A DNA stretch of 64,000 nt from assembly GCF_025128055.1 (NCBI RefSeq), contig NZ_JAHLYS010000015.1:1-64000 (forward strand), read 5' to 3'. The stretch is from Synechococcus sp. CS-1329. Its GTDB lineage: Bacteria > Cyanobacteriota > Cyanobacteriia > PCC-6307 > Cyanobiaceae. Shown here in pieces: positions 46,270 through 53,801 of the stretch. Position numbers and translations under genes: made by a program. Every line of letters starts with the position of its first letter. Within the stretch, counting starts at the first letter, position 1. The notes under the pieces are model-generated. The model did not search any database. It saw only the letters and a program-made list of their open reading frames with translations, and had not been told where the DNA came from.

Positions 46270-46462
46270 GGGCAGTGTGCTTGGCGATTCGAGACAACAT
46301 CCTGGGGCCAATCTCTTCGCCTTCATGGAATGCAAAGTCATCGTCCGGATGGTCTGCATGCTCGAGCGTCTTGTGAGATCCTGACTGACGCTTAACTCTC
46401 CACCCAATGGACTCCAAGGCAGCCAATACTTTCTTGGCTTTGGCTGAAGGCCAATTACTCAT
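46250..46462 (-). CDS. hicA: HicA-type toxin (mRNA interferase)
   Basis: 70 residues of the HicA double-stranded-RNA-binding-like fold: KKVLAALESIGWRVKRQSGSHKTLEHADH with the catalytic histidine in SGSHKTL. HicA cleaves mRNA when free of HicB. The start overlaps the hicB stop by 4 bases. The usual order is hicA-hicB; here the antitoxin gene is first. The stop lies within the degenerate attC. Confidence 0.85.
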   Translation of the reverse strand: MSNWPSAKAKKVLAALESIGWRVKRQSGSHKTLEHADHPDDDFAFHEGEEIGPRMLSRIAKHTALEPGDL

Positions 46463-46668
46463 GCAGAGAGTGGAAGGGAAAACCGGATGCTGACTGGCTC
46501 GGATTCGCCATTCTCAAGCCGATCAGCGATAACACGAAGGGCTAAGACTTCAGCTTTTGACATTGCACCAGAAGAGGTACTCCCATAGGCAAGGACTCCA
46601 GGTAGCTCCGGCACCTCAGCGATCCAACGACCGTCGACTTCTTGTTCGCACTCCAACGTGAAATTCAT
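46459..46668 (-). CDS. hicB: HicB-type antitoxin
   Basis: 69 residues of the partial RNase H-like HicB fold (FTLECEQEVDGRWIAEVPELPGVLAYG). It binds and silences HicA. There is no C-terminal DNA-binding ribbon or helix-turn-helix, so autoregulation may be absent. A good AAGAGG ribosome site lies 5 bases before ATG 46668. It is the first gene of cassette 3. Confidence 0.83.
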   Translation of the reverse strand: MNFTLECEQEVDGRWIAEVPELPGVLAYGSTSSGAMSKAEVLALRVIADRLENGESEPVSIRFSLPLSA

Positions 46669-46759
46669 GCTTACCTCTTAGCTGATATCACTGTAGCTGA
46701 ATCCCAGACTAGAGCGCTTCCATTCCTTCCGCCCCTTGCGGTGCCCTTCCCAGAGATTC

Positions 46760-46849
46760 GGCTAACGCTGCCCCTGAGTGACAGGCAAGAAGAATGAAGA
46801 TGAAGCTGATTCCTTTTGGTGGCCTGTCCACTCGAGAGGCTGGTTAGAC
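46760..46849 (-). other. attC site following the HigBA cassette
   Basis: A 90-base imperfect palindrome. The outer boxes on the plus strand are GGCTAAC (46760-46766) and GTTAGAC (46843-46849). Inner arms are GCTGCCCCTGAGTG-ACAGGC on the left, paired with GCCTGTCCACTCGAGAGGC on the right, leaving unpaired bases on one arm only, as in extrahelical bases of attC sites. The TAA stop of the antitoxin lies inside the GTCTAAC box, a common cassette feature. Confidence 0.85.
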
Positions 46850-47152
46850 AGCCATTTTTGCGTTGTCAGTAGCGCTGACATGTAGTTGCAAGCCCAGTGC
46901 CGAGATAACCTTCAGTACGGTGGCCAGTTCTGGATTTCCTGAAGAGGACAGGGACTTGTACAGACTTTCCCTGCCTAACCCCGCTTCACGTGCAATTTGG
47001 CTCATCCCCTTGGCCTTGGCAATATCACCAAGCGCAGCGGCTATAAGCTGAGGATCTCCATCTTGAAGCGCAGCTTCCAAATAAGCTACGACATCATCGG
47101 AAGTGGTTAAGTGTGTGGCCGGGTCCCAGATAGTCGTGGTTGTTTTGGTCAT
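46844..47152 (-). CDS. HigA-type antitoxin, XRE-like addiction-module antidote
   Basis: 102 residues. A helix-turn-helix occupies about residues 40-95 (ALGDIAKAKGMSQIAREAGLGRESLYKSLS ... LATVLKVISALGLQLHV), as in the small putative addiction-module antidote family. It should neutralise the upstream RelE-like toxin and repress the operon. An AGGAG ribosome site lies 6 bases before ATG 47152, and there are 9 bases between toxin stop and antitoxin start. The order toxin-antitoxin is typical of HigBA. Confidence 0.88.
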   Translation of the reverse strand: MTKTTTTIWDPATHLTTSDDVVAYLEAALQDGDPQLIAAALGDIAKAKGMSQIAREAGLGRESLYKSLSSSGNPELATVLKVISALGLQLHVSATDNAKMAV

Positions 47153-47161
47153 TGAAATCTC

Positions 47162-47452
47162 CTAGAGGTTGCGAGCAAGATGCTTGGCGAGACAAATATC
47201 CTGATCTTGAGAGCTCTTGTCCCCGCCTGCAAGAAGGATGACGATGGCCTCACCTTGCTTTGTCAGGTAGATCCGATAGCCGGGACCGTAATGGATTCGC
47301 AGCTCTGATACGCCCTCTCCTATAGGCCGAACATCGCCCGGGTTTCCCAAGGAGAGACGCCTGATCCGAATGTCGATACGAGCTTTGGCTGCCCGGTCAC
47401 GCACGGTAGAAAACCACGCGGCATAGGCAAGCGTCTCCCGGATTTCGAGCAT
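47162..47452 (-). CDS. RelE/HigB-type toxin
   Basis: 96 residues. It matches the phage-derived Gp49-like/HigB group: starts MLEIRETLAYAAWFSTVRD, then RIRRLSLGNPGDVRPIGEGVSELRIHYGPGYRIYL and ILLAGGDKSSQDQDI. Basic and tyrosine residues expected for ribosome-dependent mRNA cleavage are present. It is the first gene of cassette 2 and is preceded by its own promoter. Confidence 0.9.
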   Translation of the reverse strand: MLEIRETLAYAAWFSTVRDRAAKARIDIRIRRLSLGNPGDVRPIGEGVSELRIHYGPGYRIYLTKQGEAIVILLAGGDKSSQDQDICLAKHLARNL

Positions 47453-47458
47453 GCTTCT

Positions 47459-47487
47459 ACTGTATCCCAGGAGATACGCGTAGGCAA
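47459..47487 (-). promoter_or_regulatory. sigma-70-type promoter of the HigBA cassette
   Basis: On the minus strand: -35 TTGCCT (47487-47482), 17-base spacer, -10 TACAGT (47464-47459). The -10 ends only 6 bases before the toxin ATG, so a transcript would start at or next to the start codon and be leaderless or nearly so. It lies between attC and the toxin gene, so the cassette carries its own promoter. Confidence 0.5.
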
Positions 47488-47502
47488 CCGCCTACTTGGC
47501 CT

Positions 47503-47592
47503 GTCTAACGCTTGCCATCACCAGGCCGCAAACAGCTTTGGCGGATGAAGTGAGATTATTGGATGCGGCTCTGGTGTATGGCAATGTTAGAT
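47503..47592 (-). other. attC site following the first cassette
   Basis: A 90-base imperfect palindrome with ideal core boxes: plus-strand GTCTAAC (47503-47509) and GTTAGAT (47586-47592), fitting RYYYAAC and GTTRRRY. Arms: GCTTGCCATCACCAGGCCGC on the left, and the complement of the right arm is ATTGCCATACACCAGAGCCGC. The alignment leaves single extra bases on one arm, as expected for the folded bottom-strand substrate of IntI. It has the same length as the neighbouring attC. Confidence 0.88.
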
Positions 47593-47614
47593 TGCCACAG
47601 ATGAACACTGGAGC

Positions 47615-48124
47615 TTAGTCACAGAATCCGTACCCCCATCCATTTGAGGACGGGTTGCTCATGCATACCTTGCGACGAATACTTCCATCTGAAAAGCGGA
47701 ACCACTCAATCCAATAACCAGTCTTCGCAATGCCAATACCCACTATTGACACATCGTCACAGCTTTTCATAAGAGACTTTGCATAGGAGTCTGTGAGCTT
47801 TGGGCTCGAGAGGATGTTTGATGCAATTGCTTGCGCTCTTTTGGGGTCTCTAGCCGATTCGGCATTTCCATCCAAGCCTATTCGAATCCTCTTTGACCTA
47901 GGAAAAGGATTGTCATCATAGCCCTCAATTACATTCTCGTCCACAAACGCAATAAGTGCGCCTTTATTGCTGTCTATATCTGTAAGGATGCTGCTGAGTG
48001 CCGCCTTGCAGTCTCTAGTCGCTGCCATAGCGGCACCAGTAGCTGAGTATAGTATAAATACAATGATTCCTGCCGACCAGTAGGTTAAGCACTGTATGCC
48101 TCGCTCGGGTTTTGTGTGGCTCAT
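47615..48124 (-). CDS. cassette-encoded hypothetical secreted or membrane-anchored protein
   Basis: 169 residues. A hydrophobic N-terminal segment (CLTYWSAGIIVFILYSATGAAMA, ending near residue 34) looks like a signal peptide or anchor. The mature part of about 135 residues has four cysteines (RDCKAAL, KSCDDV, KVCMSN, GFCD) that could form two disulfides, and a YWIEWFRFSDGSIRRK strand pair. No family recognised. It is clearly less GC-rich than host genes. It is the first cassette next to attI. Confidence 0.7.
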   Translation of the reverse strand: MSHTKPERGIQCLTYWSAGIIVFILYSATGAAMAATRDCKAALSSILTDIDSNKGALIAFVDENVIEGYDDNPFPRSKRIRIGLDGNAESARDPKRAQAIASNILSSPKLTDSYAKSLMKSCDDVSIVGIGIAKTGYWIEWFRFSDGSIRRKVCMSNPSSNGWGYGFCD

Positions 48125-48156
48125 AGAGATTGCTGGATGAGAAATTAGATTCAGTA

Positions 48157-48184
48157 ATGATAGAACTCTGGCCTATCATGGCAA
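48157..48184 (-). promoter_or_regulatory. candidate promoter of the first cassette gene
   Basis: On the minus strand: -35 TTGCCA (48184-48179), 16-base spacer, -10 TATCAT (48162-48157). It lies just inside the cassette from the attI core and about 33 bases before the ATG at 48124. It could also drive downstream cassettes in the same direction. Confidence 0.45.
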
Positions 48185-48196
48185 TTCCCTTGGCCA

Positions 48197-48361
48197 ATCT
48201 AACTTGTTATTGGATGGTTTCCGTGAACCACACCCCGAAGCGTCTCCGTTCTGCGAACTACGGCGGTCACTCCACCGCTTGAGCTTCAAAAGCCTACGCC
48301 AGCTTCGGGTCTGCACTGCTGTCCCGTAAGCTCGGGAGTGGTTCACGGACCCGTGAACCAC
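48197..48361 (-). other. candidate attI site with repeated boxes
   Basis: Reading the minus strand toward the array, the sequence ends CCAATAACAAGTTAGATTGG: a GTTAGAT core (48203-48197) inside an inverted repeat, like the AAACAAAGTTRRRY end of known attI sites. Upstream, the 11-mer CCGTGAACCAC occurs three times (plus strand 48221-48231, inverted 48338-48348, 48351-48361), and CCCGAAGC/GCTTCGGG forms another inverted pair. Repeats of this kind could be integrase-binding sites. The adjacent pair 48338-48361 also forms a perfect hairpin just after the intI stop. Confidence 0.6.
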
Positions 48362-48373
48362 TTGTTCGAATGG

Positions 48374-49345
48374 CTACACAAGGTCTGCTGGGCTGAGTAC
48401 CCCGAGAGGCCCTCGGTTGAGCACATGGGTATAGATCATGGTGGTGCTTACATCCTGATGACCCATCAGTTCCTGGATCGTGCGGATGTCCTGGCCACGC
48501 TCCAGCAGGTGGGTAGCAAAGGAGTGCCGAAACGTATGGCAGCTGGCTGCTTTGGTCACCCCAGACTCGGTAACCGCCCTCTTCACCGCCTTCTGCACCA
48601 CGCTCGGATCGATGTGGTGGCGGCCCTGTGCTCCAGATGCTCGGTCGTGCCAACGGTTCTGCTGGGGAAACACCCATTGCCAGGCCCATTCCCGCTCTGC
48701 ATTCGGGTACTTCCTCGCCAACGCATAGGGCATCAGCACTCGACCCCAGCCTGCCGCCAGGTCAGCTTGATGCAGCCGGCGCACCTTCAGCAGATGCTCC
48801 TGCAGCTCAGCTGCCAGGCTCTGGGGCAGCAGTGTCCGCCGATCCTTGCCGCCCTTGCCATCGCGCACCGTCAGCTCCCGCCGCTCGAAGTCCAACTCCT
48901 TGACCCGCAGGCGCAGCGCTTCCATCAGCCGCAACCCACTGCCGTAGAGCAGCCCCACCACCAGAGCCGGCTCCCCAGCAAGCTTTGCCCGCACCGCTCG
49001 CACCTCTGCCTCACTGAGCACCACCGGCAACCGCCGCCGCGTCCGCGCCCGCACCACACCCTCCAGCTCCAGATCCCTTTCCAGCAGCTCCCGGTAGAGA
49101 AACAACAGCGCCGCCAGTGCCTGGTTCTGGGTTGAGGCGCTCACCTGCAGCTCCACCGCCAGGTGGGTCAGGAAAGCCTTCACCTCCGTGCTTCCCATCT
49201 CCCGCGGGTGGCGCATCGCGTGGAAGCGCAGGAAACGCCGCAGCCACTGCTCGTAGGTGTTCACGGTACGGCGGGCGTAGTGGCGCACCTGTAACTCCTC
49301 CCTGTACCGCTGGATCAGGCCCGGGGGGCGCGAAGAGCTGGTCAT
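48374..49345 (-). CDS. intI: integron integrase IntI (tyrosine recombinase)
   Basis: 323 residues. An N-terminal SAM-like core-binding domain ([19 protein letters not shown]) and a catalytic domain with R ([13 protein letters not shown]), K (GKGGKDRR), [16 protein letters not shown] and the nucleophile Tyr in TTMIYTHV. The IntI-specific extra patch is present between them: [20 protein letters not shown] followed by QWVFPQ and [10 protein letters not shown]. This separates it from XerC/D. All catalytic residues are present, so it looks active. Its GC content matches the host, suggesting long residence. ATG 49345. Confidence 0.94.
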   Translation of the reverse strand: MTSSSRPPGLIQRYREELQVRHYARRTVNTYEQWLRRFLRFHAMRHPREMGSTEVKAFLTHLAVELQVSASTQNQALAALLFLYRELLERDLELEGVVRARTRRRLPVVLSEAEVRAVRAKLAGEPALVVGLLYGSGLRLMEALRLRVKELDFERRELTVRDGKGGKDRRTLLPQSLAAELQEHLLKVRRLHQADLAAGWGRVLMPYALARKYPNAEREWAWQWVFPQQNRWHDRASGAQGRHHIDPSVVQKAVKRAVTESGVTKAASCHTFRHSFATHLLERGQDIRTIQELMGHQDVSTTMIYTHVLNRGPLGVLSPADLV

Positions 49346-49382
49346 GGGTCGGGGGAGTTCGCCGCTCTTTGAGGATTCCCAC

Positions 49383-49389
49383 CGCTAAC
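49383..49389 (-). other. relic core-like box upstream of intI
   Basis: On the minus strand AAAAGCGTTAGCGG closely resembles the core end of the nearby attC (CAAGCGTTAGAC), but no partner box is visible on the fumC side. It may be a decayed recombination half-site or chance. Confidence 0.3.
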
Positions 49390-49416
49390 GCTTTTGCAAT
49401 CAAACTGCCGGATCGC

Positions 49417-50811
49417 TCACACCATGGCGTCCGGTTTCACCCACCGATCGAACTCCTCGGCGCTGATCTCCCCGAGCCAGAGGGCTGCTTCCCTGAGACT
49501 CAGCCGCTGCTCGTGGGCATGTTTGGCGATGGCGCAGGCACGGTCGTAGCCGATCGCCGGTGTGAGGGCGGTGACCAGCATCAGGCTCTGATTCAGCAGT
49601 TCACTGATGCGGCTTTCGTTGGCCAGCAATCCATCGATGCAGAGCTCGCGGAAGCCGGTGCAGGCGCCCGCGAGCAAATCGATGCTCTCGAGCACATTGT
49701 CAGCGATCAAGGGCTTGAACACGTTGAGCTCGAAATTGCCCTGGCTGGCCGCCATCTGCACGGCCGTGTTGTTGCCCATCACCTGGACCGCCACCATTGT
49801 CAGGCTCTCGCACTGGGTGGGATTCACCTTGCCCGGCATGATCGAGGAGCCCGGTTCGTTCTCCGGCAGGATCAGCTCCCCCAGTCCGCAGCGGGGGCCG
49901 CTGCCGAGCCAGCGGATGTCGTTGGCGATCTTCAGCAGGCTGCCGGCCAGCACCGTGAGCGCGCCATGGGCGGCGGCCAGGGGTTCATGGCCTGCCAGGG
50001 CCTGGAACTTATTCGGCGCAGAGGTGAACGGCAGGCCGGTCCGTTCGCACAGCCGCTTCGCCACCTTCTCGCCGAAGCCCGAGGGCGCATTCAGGCCGGT
50101 CCCCACCGCGGTACCGCCGATCGCCAACTGGTGGACCTGGGGCTGGGCGTGGCGCAGGCTCTCGAGCCCCAGCTCCAGCTGGGCCACGTAGCCACTGAAT
50201 TCCTGCCCCAGGCTCAACGGCACAGCATCCTGCAGATGGGTGCGGCCGATCTTGATGATCCCCGCGAAGGCCTCCGCCTTGGAGCGCAGGGCTTCGATCA
50301 GCGCCTCCACAGCTGGAACCAGCCGTTGCTTCAGCTCGATCGCCACCGCCACATGCAGCGCTGCCGGGAAGGTGTCGTTGCTCGACTGGCTCAGGTTCAC
50401 ATGGTCGTTCGGGTGGATCGGCCGCTTGCTGCCCAGCACACCGCCCGCCGCCTCGATCGCCCGGTTGGCGATCACCTCGTTCACATTCATGTTCGTCTGG
50501 GTGCCAGACCCCGTCTGCCAGACCTTGAGGGGAAACTCCTCATCCAGCGCCCCGCTCGCCACCTCCTCGGCGGCGGCCACGATCAAAGCTGTCAGCTCCG
50601 GCGCGAGCCTCGCTTCGGCCTGGTTCACCTCGGCGCAGGCGGCCTTGAGCTGGCCGAAGGCATGCACAACCGCCAGCGGCATCGCCGCGCCGAAGGAGAA
50701 GTTGCTGATCGAGCGCTGAGTCTGGGCGCCCCAGTAGTGAGCCGCCGGCACCTCGACGGCACCGAGGCTGTCCGTTTCGCGGCGCGTGGCTCCTCCCGGC
50801 TGGTTGCTCAT
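49417..50811 (-). CDS. fumC: class II fumarate hydratase
   Basis: 464 residues, standard length. Signature motifs: [34 protein letters not shown] and the catalytic loop [15 protein letters not shown]. It interconverts fumarate and malate in the partial TCA cycle and recycles fumarate from purine and arginine synthesis. The start overlaps the stop of the upstream thioredoxin-fold gene by one base. It is the first stable host gene after the integron. Confidence 0.96.
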   Translation of the reverse strand: MSNQPGGATRRETDSLGAVEVPAAHYWGAQTQRSISNFSFGAAMPLAVVHAFGQLKAACAEVNQAEARLAPELTALIVAAAEEVASGALDEEFPLKVWQTGSGTQTNMNVNEVIANRAIEAAGGVLGSKRPIHPNDHVNLSQSSNDTFPAALHVAVAIELKQRLVPAVEALIEALRSKAEAFAGIIKIGRTHLQDAVPLSLGQEFSGYVAQLELGLESLRHAQPQVHQLAIGGTAVGTGLNAPSGFGEKVAKRLCERTGLPFTSAPNKFQALAGHEPLAAAHGALTVLAGSLLKIANDIRWLGSGPRCGLGELILPENEPGSSIMPGKVNPTQCESLTMVAVQVMGNNTAVQMAASQGNFELNVFKPLIADNVLESIDLLAGACTGFRELCIDGLLANESRISELLNQSLMLVTALTPAIGYDRACAIAKHAHEQRLSLREAALWLGEISAEEFDRWVKPDAMV

Positions 50812-51524
50812 CAGCCTGCGGGCACCACTTCGCTGTTCAGCTCATTGAAGCTGCGGGTGGCGCTGGTGTTGGCGCTGCCGGCGGGAGTGAGGCCGGTGGC
50901 CTTGCTCAGGGTGGCGCTGATGGATTCAGTGCTCACCTGCCCCTTGCCGTCGAACACCACCCGGCCGGCGGGATCGAGCACCACCACCTGGGGGATCAGG
51001 CCCTTCCAGTAGTGGGCAGGGTCGCTGCTGCCCTCATCGGGCCGGTTCTGGAGCTGATCGGTGGTGAGCGGAATGATCTCGACCCTCGATCCCCACAGCC
51101 GCTGCAGCTCCGAAACCACGGGGGCGAACTGTTTGCTGTCGGCGCTGTCATCGAGATAGAAGATCAGCACCACGGGCCGGTGGTCAGCCAGGGCCTGGGC
51201 CAGGCTGCTGCGGGGCGGCACCAGCGAGCCGTTGCCGGCGTAGAGCGAGTAGATGTTGCCGTCGTAGCTGTTGGTGGTGAGGGCCGCCGCCGCTGGAGAC
51301 GCCGGGGCCAGCAGCAGCCAGGCGCCCAGGATCAGACTGAGCAGACCGGCTCTGAGGGCCGAGAGGGGAGCGGCTTGGAAGCCGAAGCGGGCAGCTTGGA
51401 AGCCGAGGCGGGCAGGGAGGCGCAACCGAACACCAGATGGGCTGGGGCCATTGTGACCCTCAGGGTCTGCTGATGCCTCGTCCGAGCCCCTGGAGGATCC
51501 CGCGACCCACCAGGCCGATGGCAC
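50811..51524 (-). CDS. thylakoid photosystem I accumulation factor-like protein (thioredoxin fold)
   Basis: 237 residues if started at 51524; the first 50 or so are low-complexity, including two tandem GFQAA units, and a later non-ATG start is possible. A signal or anchor segment ([24 protein letters not shown]) precedes a thioredoxin-like domain: [59 protein letters not shown]. This matches the cyanobacterial family linked to photosystem I accumulation. The redox CxxC is absent, as in relatives, so a non-catalytic role is likely. Confidence 0.8.
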   Translation of the reverse strand: MPSAWWVAGSSRGSDEASADPEGHNGPSPSGVRLRLPARLGFQAARFGFQAAPLSALRAGLLSLILGAWLLLAPASPAAAALTTNSYDGNIYSLYAGNGSLVPPRSSLAQALADHRPVVLIFYLDDSADSKQFAPVVSELQRLWGSRVEIIPLTTDQLQNRPDEGSSDPAHYWKGLIPQVVVLDPAGRVVFDGKGQVSTESISATLSKATGLTPAGSANTSATRSFNELNSEVVPAG

Positions 51525-53154
51525 GACCGATCACCTGGGTGAGCACCACCACGATCAGATCACCGGCCCGCTGCAGCAGGGCCCGCAGCTGCGGTGCCAG
51601 CGCGTCGCGGGCCTCCAGCGCCAGGGTGACGCCCTGCTGCAGCCAGCCCAGCTGGCGCAGTTCCTGATCGCGGGGTTCGGTGAGCAGCAGCGGGCAGATC
51701 ATTCCTCCCTCCTCAAGCCGGTAGAGCCGCCGCTGGCTCTCGTAGAGCCGGATCGGCTTCTCGAACCACTCGCTCCAGCGCTGCTGAGCATTGAGCTGGT
51801 TGCGCAGGCGCTCCAGGCTGCGGGTGGCGATCAACTCCTTCACCAGCAGGTAGCGGCGCAGCTCCGGCCAGTCGCCGCAGCTGGCGAGCACATCGGCGCT
51901 GATGCTCTCGGCGCTGCGGATCACCCAGTTGCTCACCAGGGCCTCGAGGTAGAGCAGAGCCTGGGGTTCGTCGGGGGCCAGCAGGCGACCGTCCACCAGC
52001 AGCGGCTGGGCCGTGAGCAGGGCCGCCAGCATCGGCTGGCTGGAGGGCATCTCCGGATCGTCGAGATCGAAGCTGCCCTGGCTGGTGAGGGTGTCGGCCA
52101 CAGGCAGCAGCGCCCCCTGCTGGGGCAATTGCACGTAGGGCCCGGCCATCTGACGCAGGGCCTGGCGGCGCAGTTCCGGCTGCAGGCCCTGCCAGCGGCC
52201 CTGGAGGTCGTCGCCGCGCAGGCGCTCCTGGCGCAGCTGCCGCAGCAGCTGATCCAGCTGACTGAGCAGGGCCAGAAACAGATCGCGCCGCCGCTCCTGG
52301 CTGAGGCCCTCAAGGGCGAACAGCTCGGCGCTGTCCTGGCGCAGCAGCGGCCCCTGGCTGGCCTGGCTCAGGCGTTGGTGGATCGCCTCCCACACCGCCA
52401 CGGCGGTGCGCTGCCGCAGGGTGATGGCGGTGCTGCCGCCGCTGGGGGGACGGGGTTCATGGGCAGGGGTCTTGGGCTCCGGGGGCCGTGCTGCGGCGCC
52501 CCAGGCCATGGACAGCGGTCCCCACAGCCAGATCAGCAGGGCACGGGCCGTGCCCAGTTCCCGCTGCCGTCCCTCCAGGATCAGTTGCAGCAGCAGGTTG
52601 GCGGGGGGAGGGTCCAGCAGGCGACGGCCGAGCTCCAGTTCCAGATCGATCTGCTGCAGCCCGCTGATCAGCAGCCACTGGCCGAGGCCCATCGTTTCCG
52701 CTGCCCAGCTGCCGCCCGGCTGGGCAGCGGCGCTGGAGAGGCTGTCCCCATCGAGGGCCACCACTCTTCCACCCTGCAGCAGGGTGCCCACGGCCTGCAG
52801 CAGCACTTCCGGCTCCGGCTGCTGCAGCAGCCCGGCGACCGGCAACTGCAGCAGCCAGTCGTTGCTGCAGCCGCTCTCGGCGGGGAGCAGCAGCAGCAGC
52901 GGCGCCGGCAGCCAGCGCTGTTCCAACCGCTCCAGCTCCAGCAGCAGGTTGCCGGGATGGATCGGGGCCTCCAGGCTCCAGATCAACAGTTGCGGAGCGC
53001 CTTCGAGCTCGGAAGGGTCGGCCGCCACGCGGCAGGGGGGGCTCGCTTCCGCCAGCAAGCGGCGCAGGCCCTGACACAGCAGCGGCTGGGCCAGCAGCAG
53101 CACCTGGACACTTGCGGTCTCAGCAGCCCCAGGGTCGGCCGCAGGCTCAGTCAC
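51460..53154 (-). CDS. DUF3685/Ycf55-like protein
   Basis: 564 residues. The N-terminal 110 residues look like a decayed receiver-like domain (VQVLLLAQPLLCQGLRRLLAEA). A long central part is Gln/Leu/Arg-rich and the C-terminal half shows the DUF3685 region (LRRYLLVKELIATRSLERLRNQLNAQQRWSEWFEKPIRLYESQR) with hydrophobic helices at the end. The family is related to plastid ycf55; its role is unknown. Its 3' end overlaps the frame of the next gene by 65 bases, which favours a later start for that gene. Confidence 0.82.
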   Translation of the reverse strand: MTEPAADPGAAETASVQVLLLAQPLLCQGLRRLLAEASPPCRVAADPSELEGAPQLLIWSLEAPIHPGNLLLELERLEQRWLPAPLLLLLPAESGCSNDWLLQLPVAGLLQQPEPEVLLQAVGTLLQGGRVVALDGDSLSSAAAQPGGSWAAETMGLGQWLLISGLQQIDLELELGRRLLDPPPANLLLQLILEGRQRELGTARALLIWLWGPLSMAWGAAARPPEPKTPAHEPRPPSGGSTAITLRQRTAVAVWEAIHQRLSQASQGPLLRQDSAELFALEGLSQERRRDLFLALLSQLDQLLRQLRQERLRGDDLQGRWQGLQPELRRQALRQMAGPYVQLPQQGALLPVADTLTSQGSFDLDDPEMPSSQPMLAALLTAQPLLVDGRLLAPDEPQALLYLEALVSNWVIRSAESISADVLASCGDWPELRRYLLVKELIATRSLERLRNQLNAQQRWSEWFEKPIRLYESQRRLYRLEEGGMICPLLLTEPRDQELRQLGWLQQGVTLALEARDALAPQLRALLQRAGDLIVVVLTQVIGRAIGLVGRGILQGLGRGISRP

Positions 53155-53219
53155 GCGCCGGTCAGGTTCATCGGCTCAGGCTACCGACCGCTAGCGCGAA
53201 ACTCCAGGGGCTGAGCCGA

Positions 53220-53687
53220 TCAGGCGCGGCGGCGGCCGTAGAGCTGGAGGGTGTACGACTCGATGCTGTAGCCGGTGATGTCTTCGATCTGCTGCACCAG
53301 CTCCTCGGGCAGCACCACATCGAGATCTTCGATCTCGCCGCTCTGCAGGCAGGTGAGGTGGCTGTGGGGATCGCTGCGGTAGCCGTAGAGCCGGCCGCTG
53401 GCACGATCGAGGCACTCGATCACACCGGCGGATTGCAGGGCTTCAAGGTTCTGATAAACGGAGGTGTGGCCGATGTTGCGGCCCTGGGCGTTGAGGCGCT
53501 CAAAGATGTCGCGGGCGCTGAGATGACGCCGATCGCTCCAGAGCAGTTCCAGCACCATCCGCCGCTGACGGCTCAGGCGCATGCCCAGATCCCGGCAGCG
53601 CCGGAAGGCCTGGGCCACGGCCCCTTCGGCTGCGGGTGTCGCTCCGGAGCTCACCGGCACGGCTGTGGTGGTGAGGGAGACAGACAC
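53220..53687 (-). CDS. Fur-family transcriptional regulator
   Basis: 155 residues. A winged helix at about residues 25-105 (LGMRLSRQRRMVLELLW ... HLSARDIFERLNAQGRNIGHTSVYQNLEALQSAGVIECL) and a short dimerisation domain (DPHSHLTC ... TGYSIESYTLQLYG). The usual HHHxHxxCxxCG run is reduced to PHSHLTCLQSGE, so the first CxxC of the structural zinc site is missing its second cysteine and no C-terminal Cys pair exists. Which metal or signal it uses is unclear. Confidence 0.9.
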   Translation of the reverse strand: MSVSLTTTAVPVSSGATPAAEGAVAQAFRRCRDLGMRLSRQRRMVLELLWSDRRHLSARDIFERLNAQGRNIGHTSVYQNLEALQSAGVIECLDRASGRLYGYRSDPHSHLTCLQSGEIEDLDVVLPEELVQQIEDITGYSIESYTLQLYGRRRA

Positions 53688-53709
53688 AGAGAGGACAGCA
53701 CTGCAGGGC

Positions 53710-53724
53710 TTATTTCTATGTTAA
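53710..53724. promoter_or_regulatory. AT-rich candidate promoter/operator of the Fur-family gene
   Basis: TTATTTCTATGTTAA stands out as an AT-rich partial palindrome in GC-rich DNA, 23 bases upstream of the regulator start at 53687. On the minus strand it offers TAACAT or TAGAAA as -10-like elements. An autoregulatory site is plausible but not shown. Confidence 0.3.
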
Positions 53725-53801
53725 TGGGCTCCATCGATGGGCTGGCCCCACGGCGGGCTGAGTCTGCTGCCGGCAGTCTCTCGGCTGTGCTCCCGCGTCG
53801 A

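Larger units (their letters stand above)
45129..49345 (-). mobile_element. chromosomal integron with array on the 3' side of intI
   Basis: The parts are an IntI-type recombinase (48374-49345), a candidate attI core at 48197-48203, and cassettes on the same minus strand. Cassette 1 (about 47504-48202) has a secreted unknown protein. Cassette 2 (about 46761-47503) has HigBA. Cassette 3 (about 46147-46760) has HicBA. A probable fourth carries a methyltransferase, whose own attC is not found. Cassettes 1-3 look less GC-rich than the host genes and each toxin-antitoxin pair fills one cassette. Classical integrons place the array at the 5' side of intI; here it is at the 3' side. Confidence 0.8.

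Noticed and set aside
45951-46395. Plus-strand frames across the degenerate attC and hicA
   Set aside because: They run over the recombination site and antisense to hicA, and the products look random.
48219-48348. The CCGTGAACCAC inverted pair as a further attC
   Set aside because: The boxes do not fit GTTRRRY/RYYYAAC and the inner arms are asymmetrically placed. Better explained as part of attI or a terminator.
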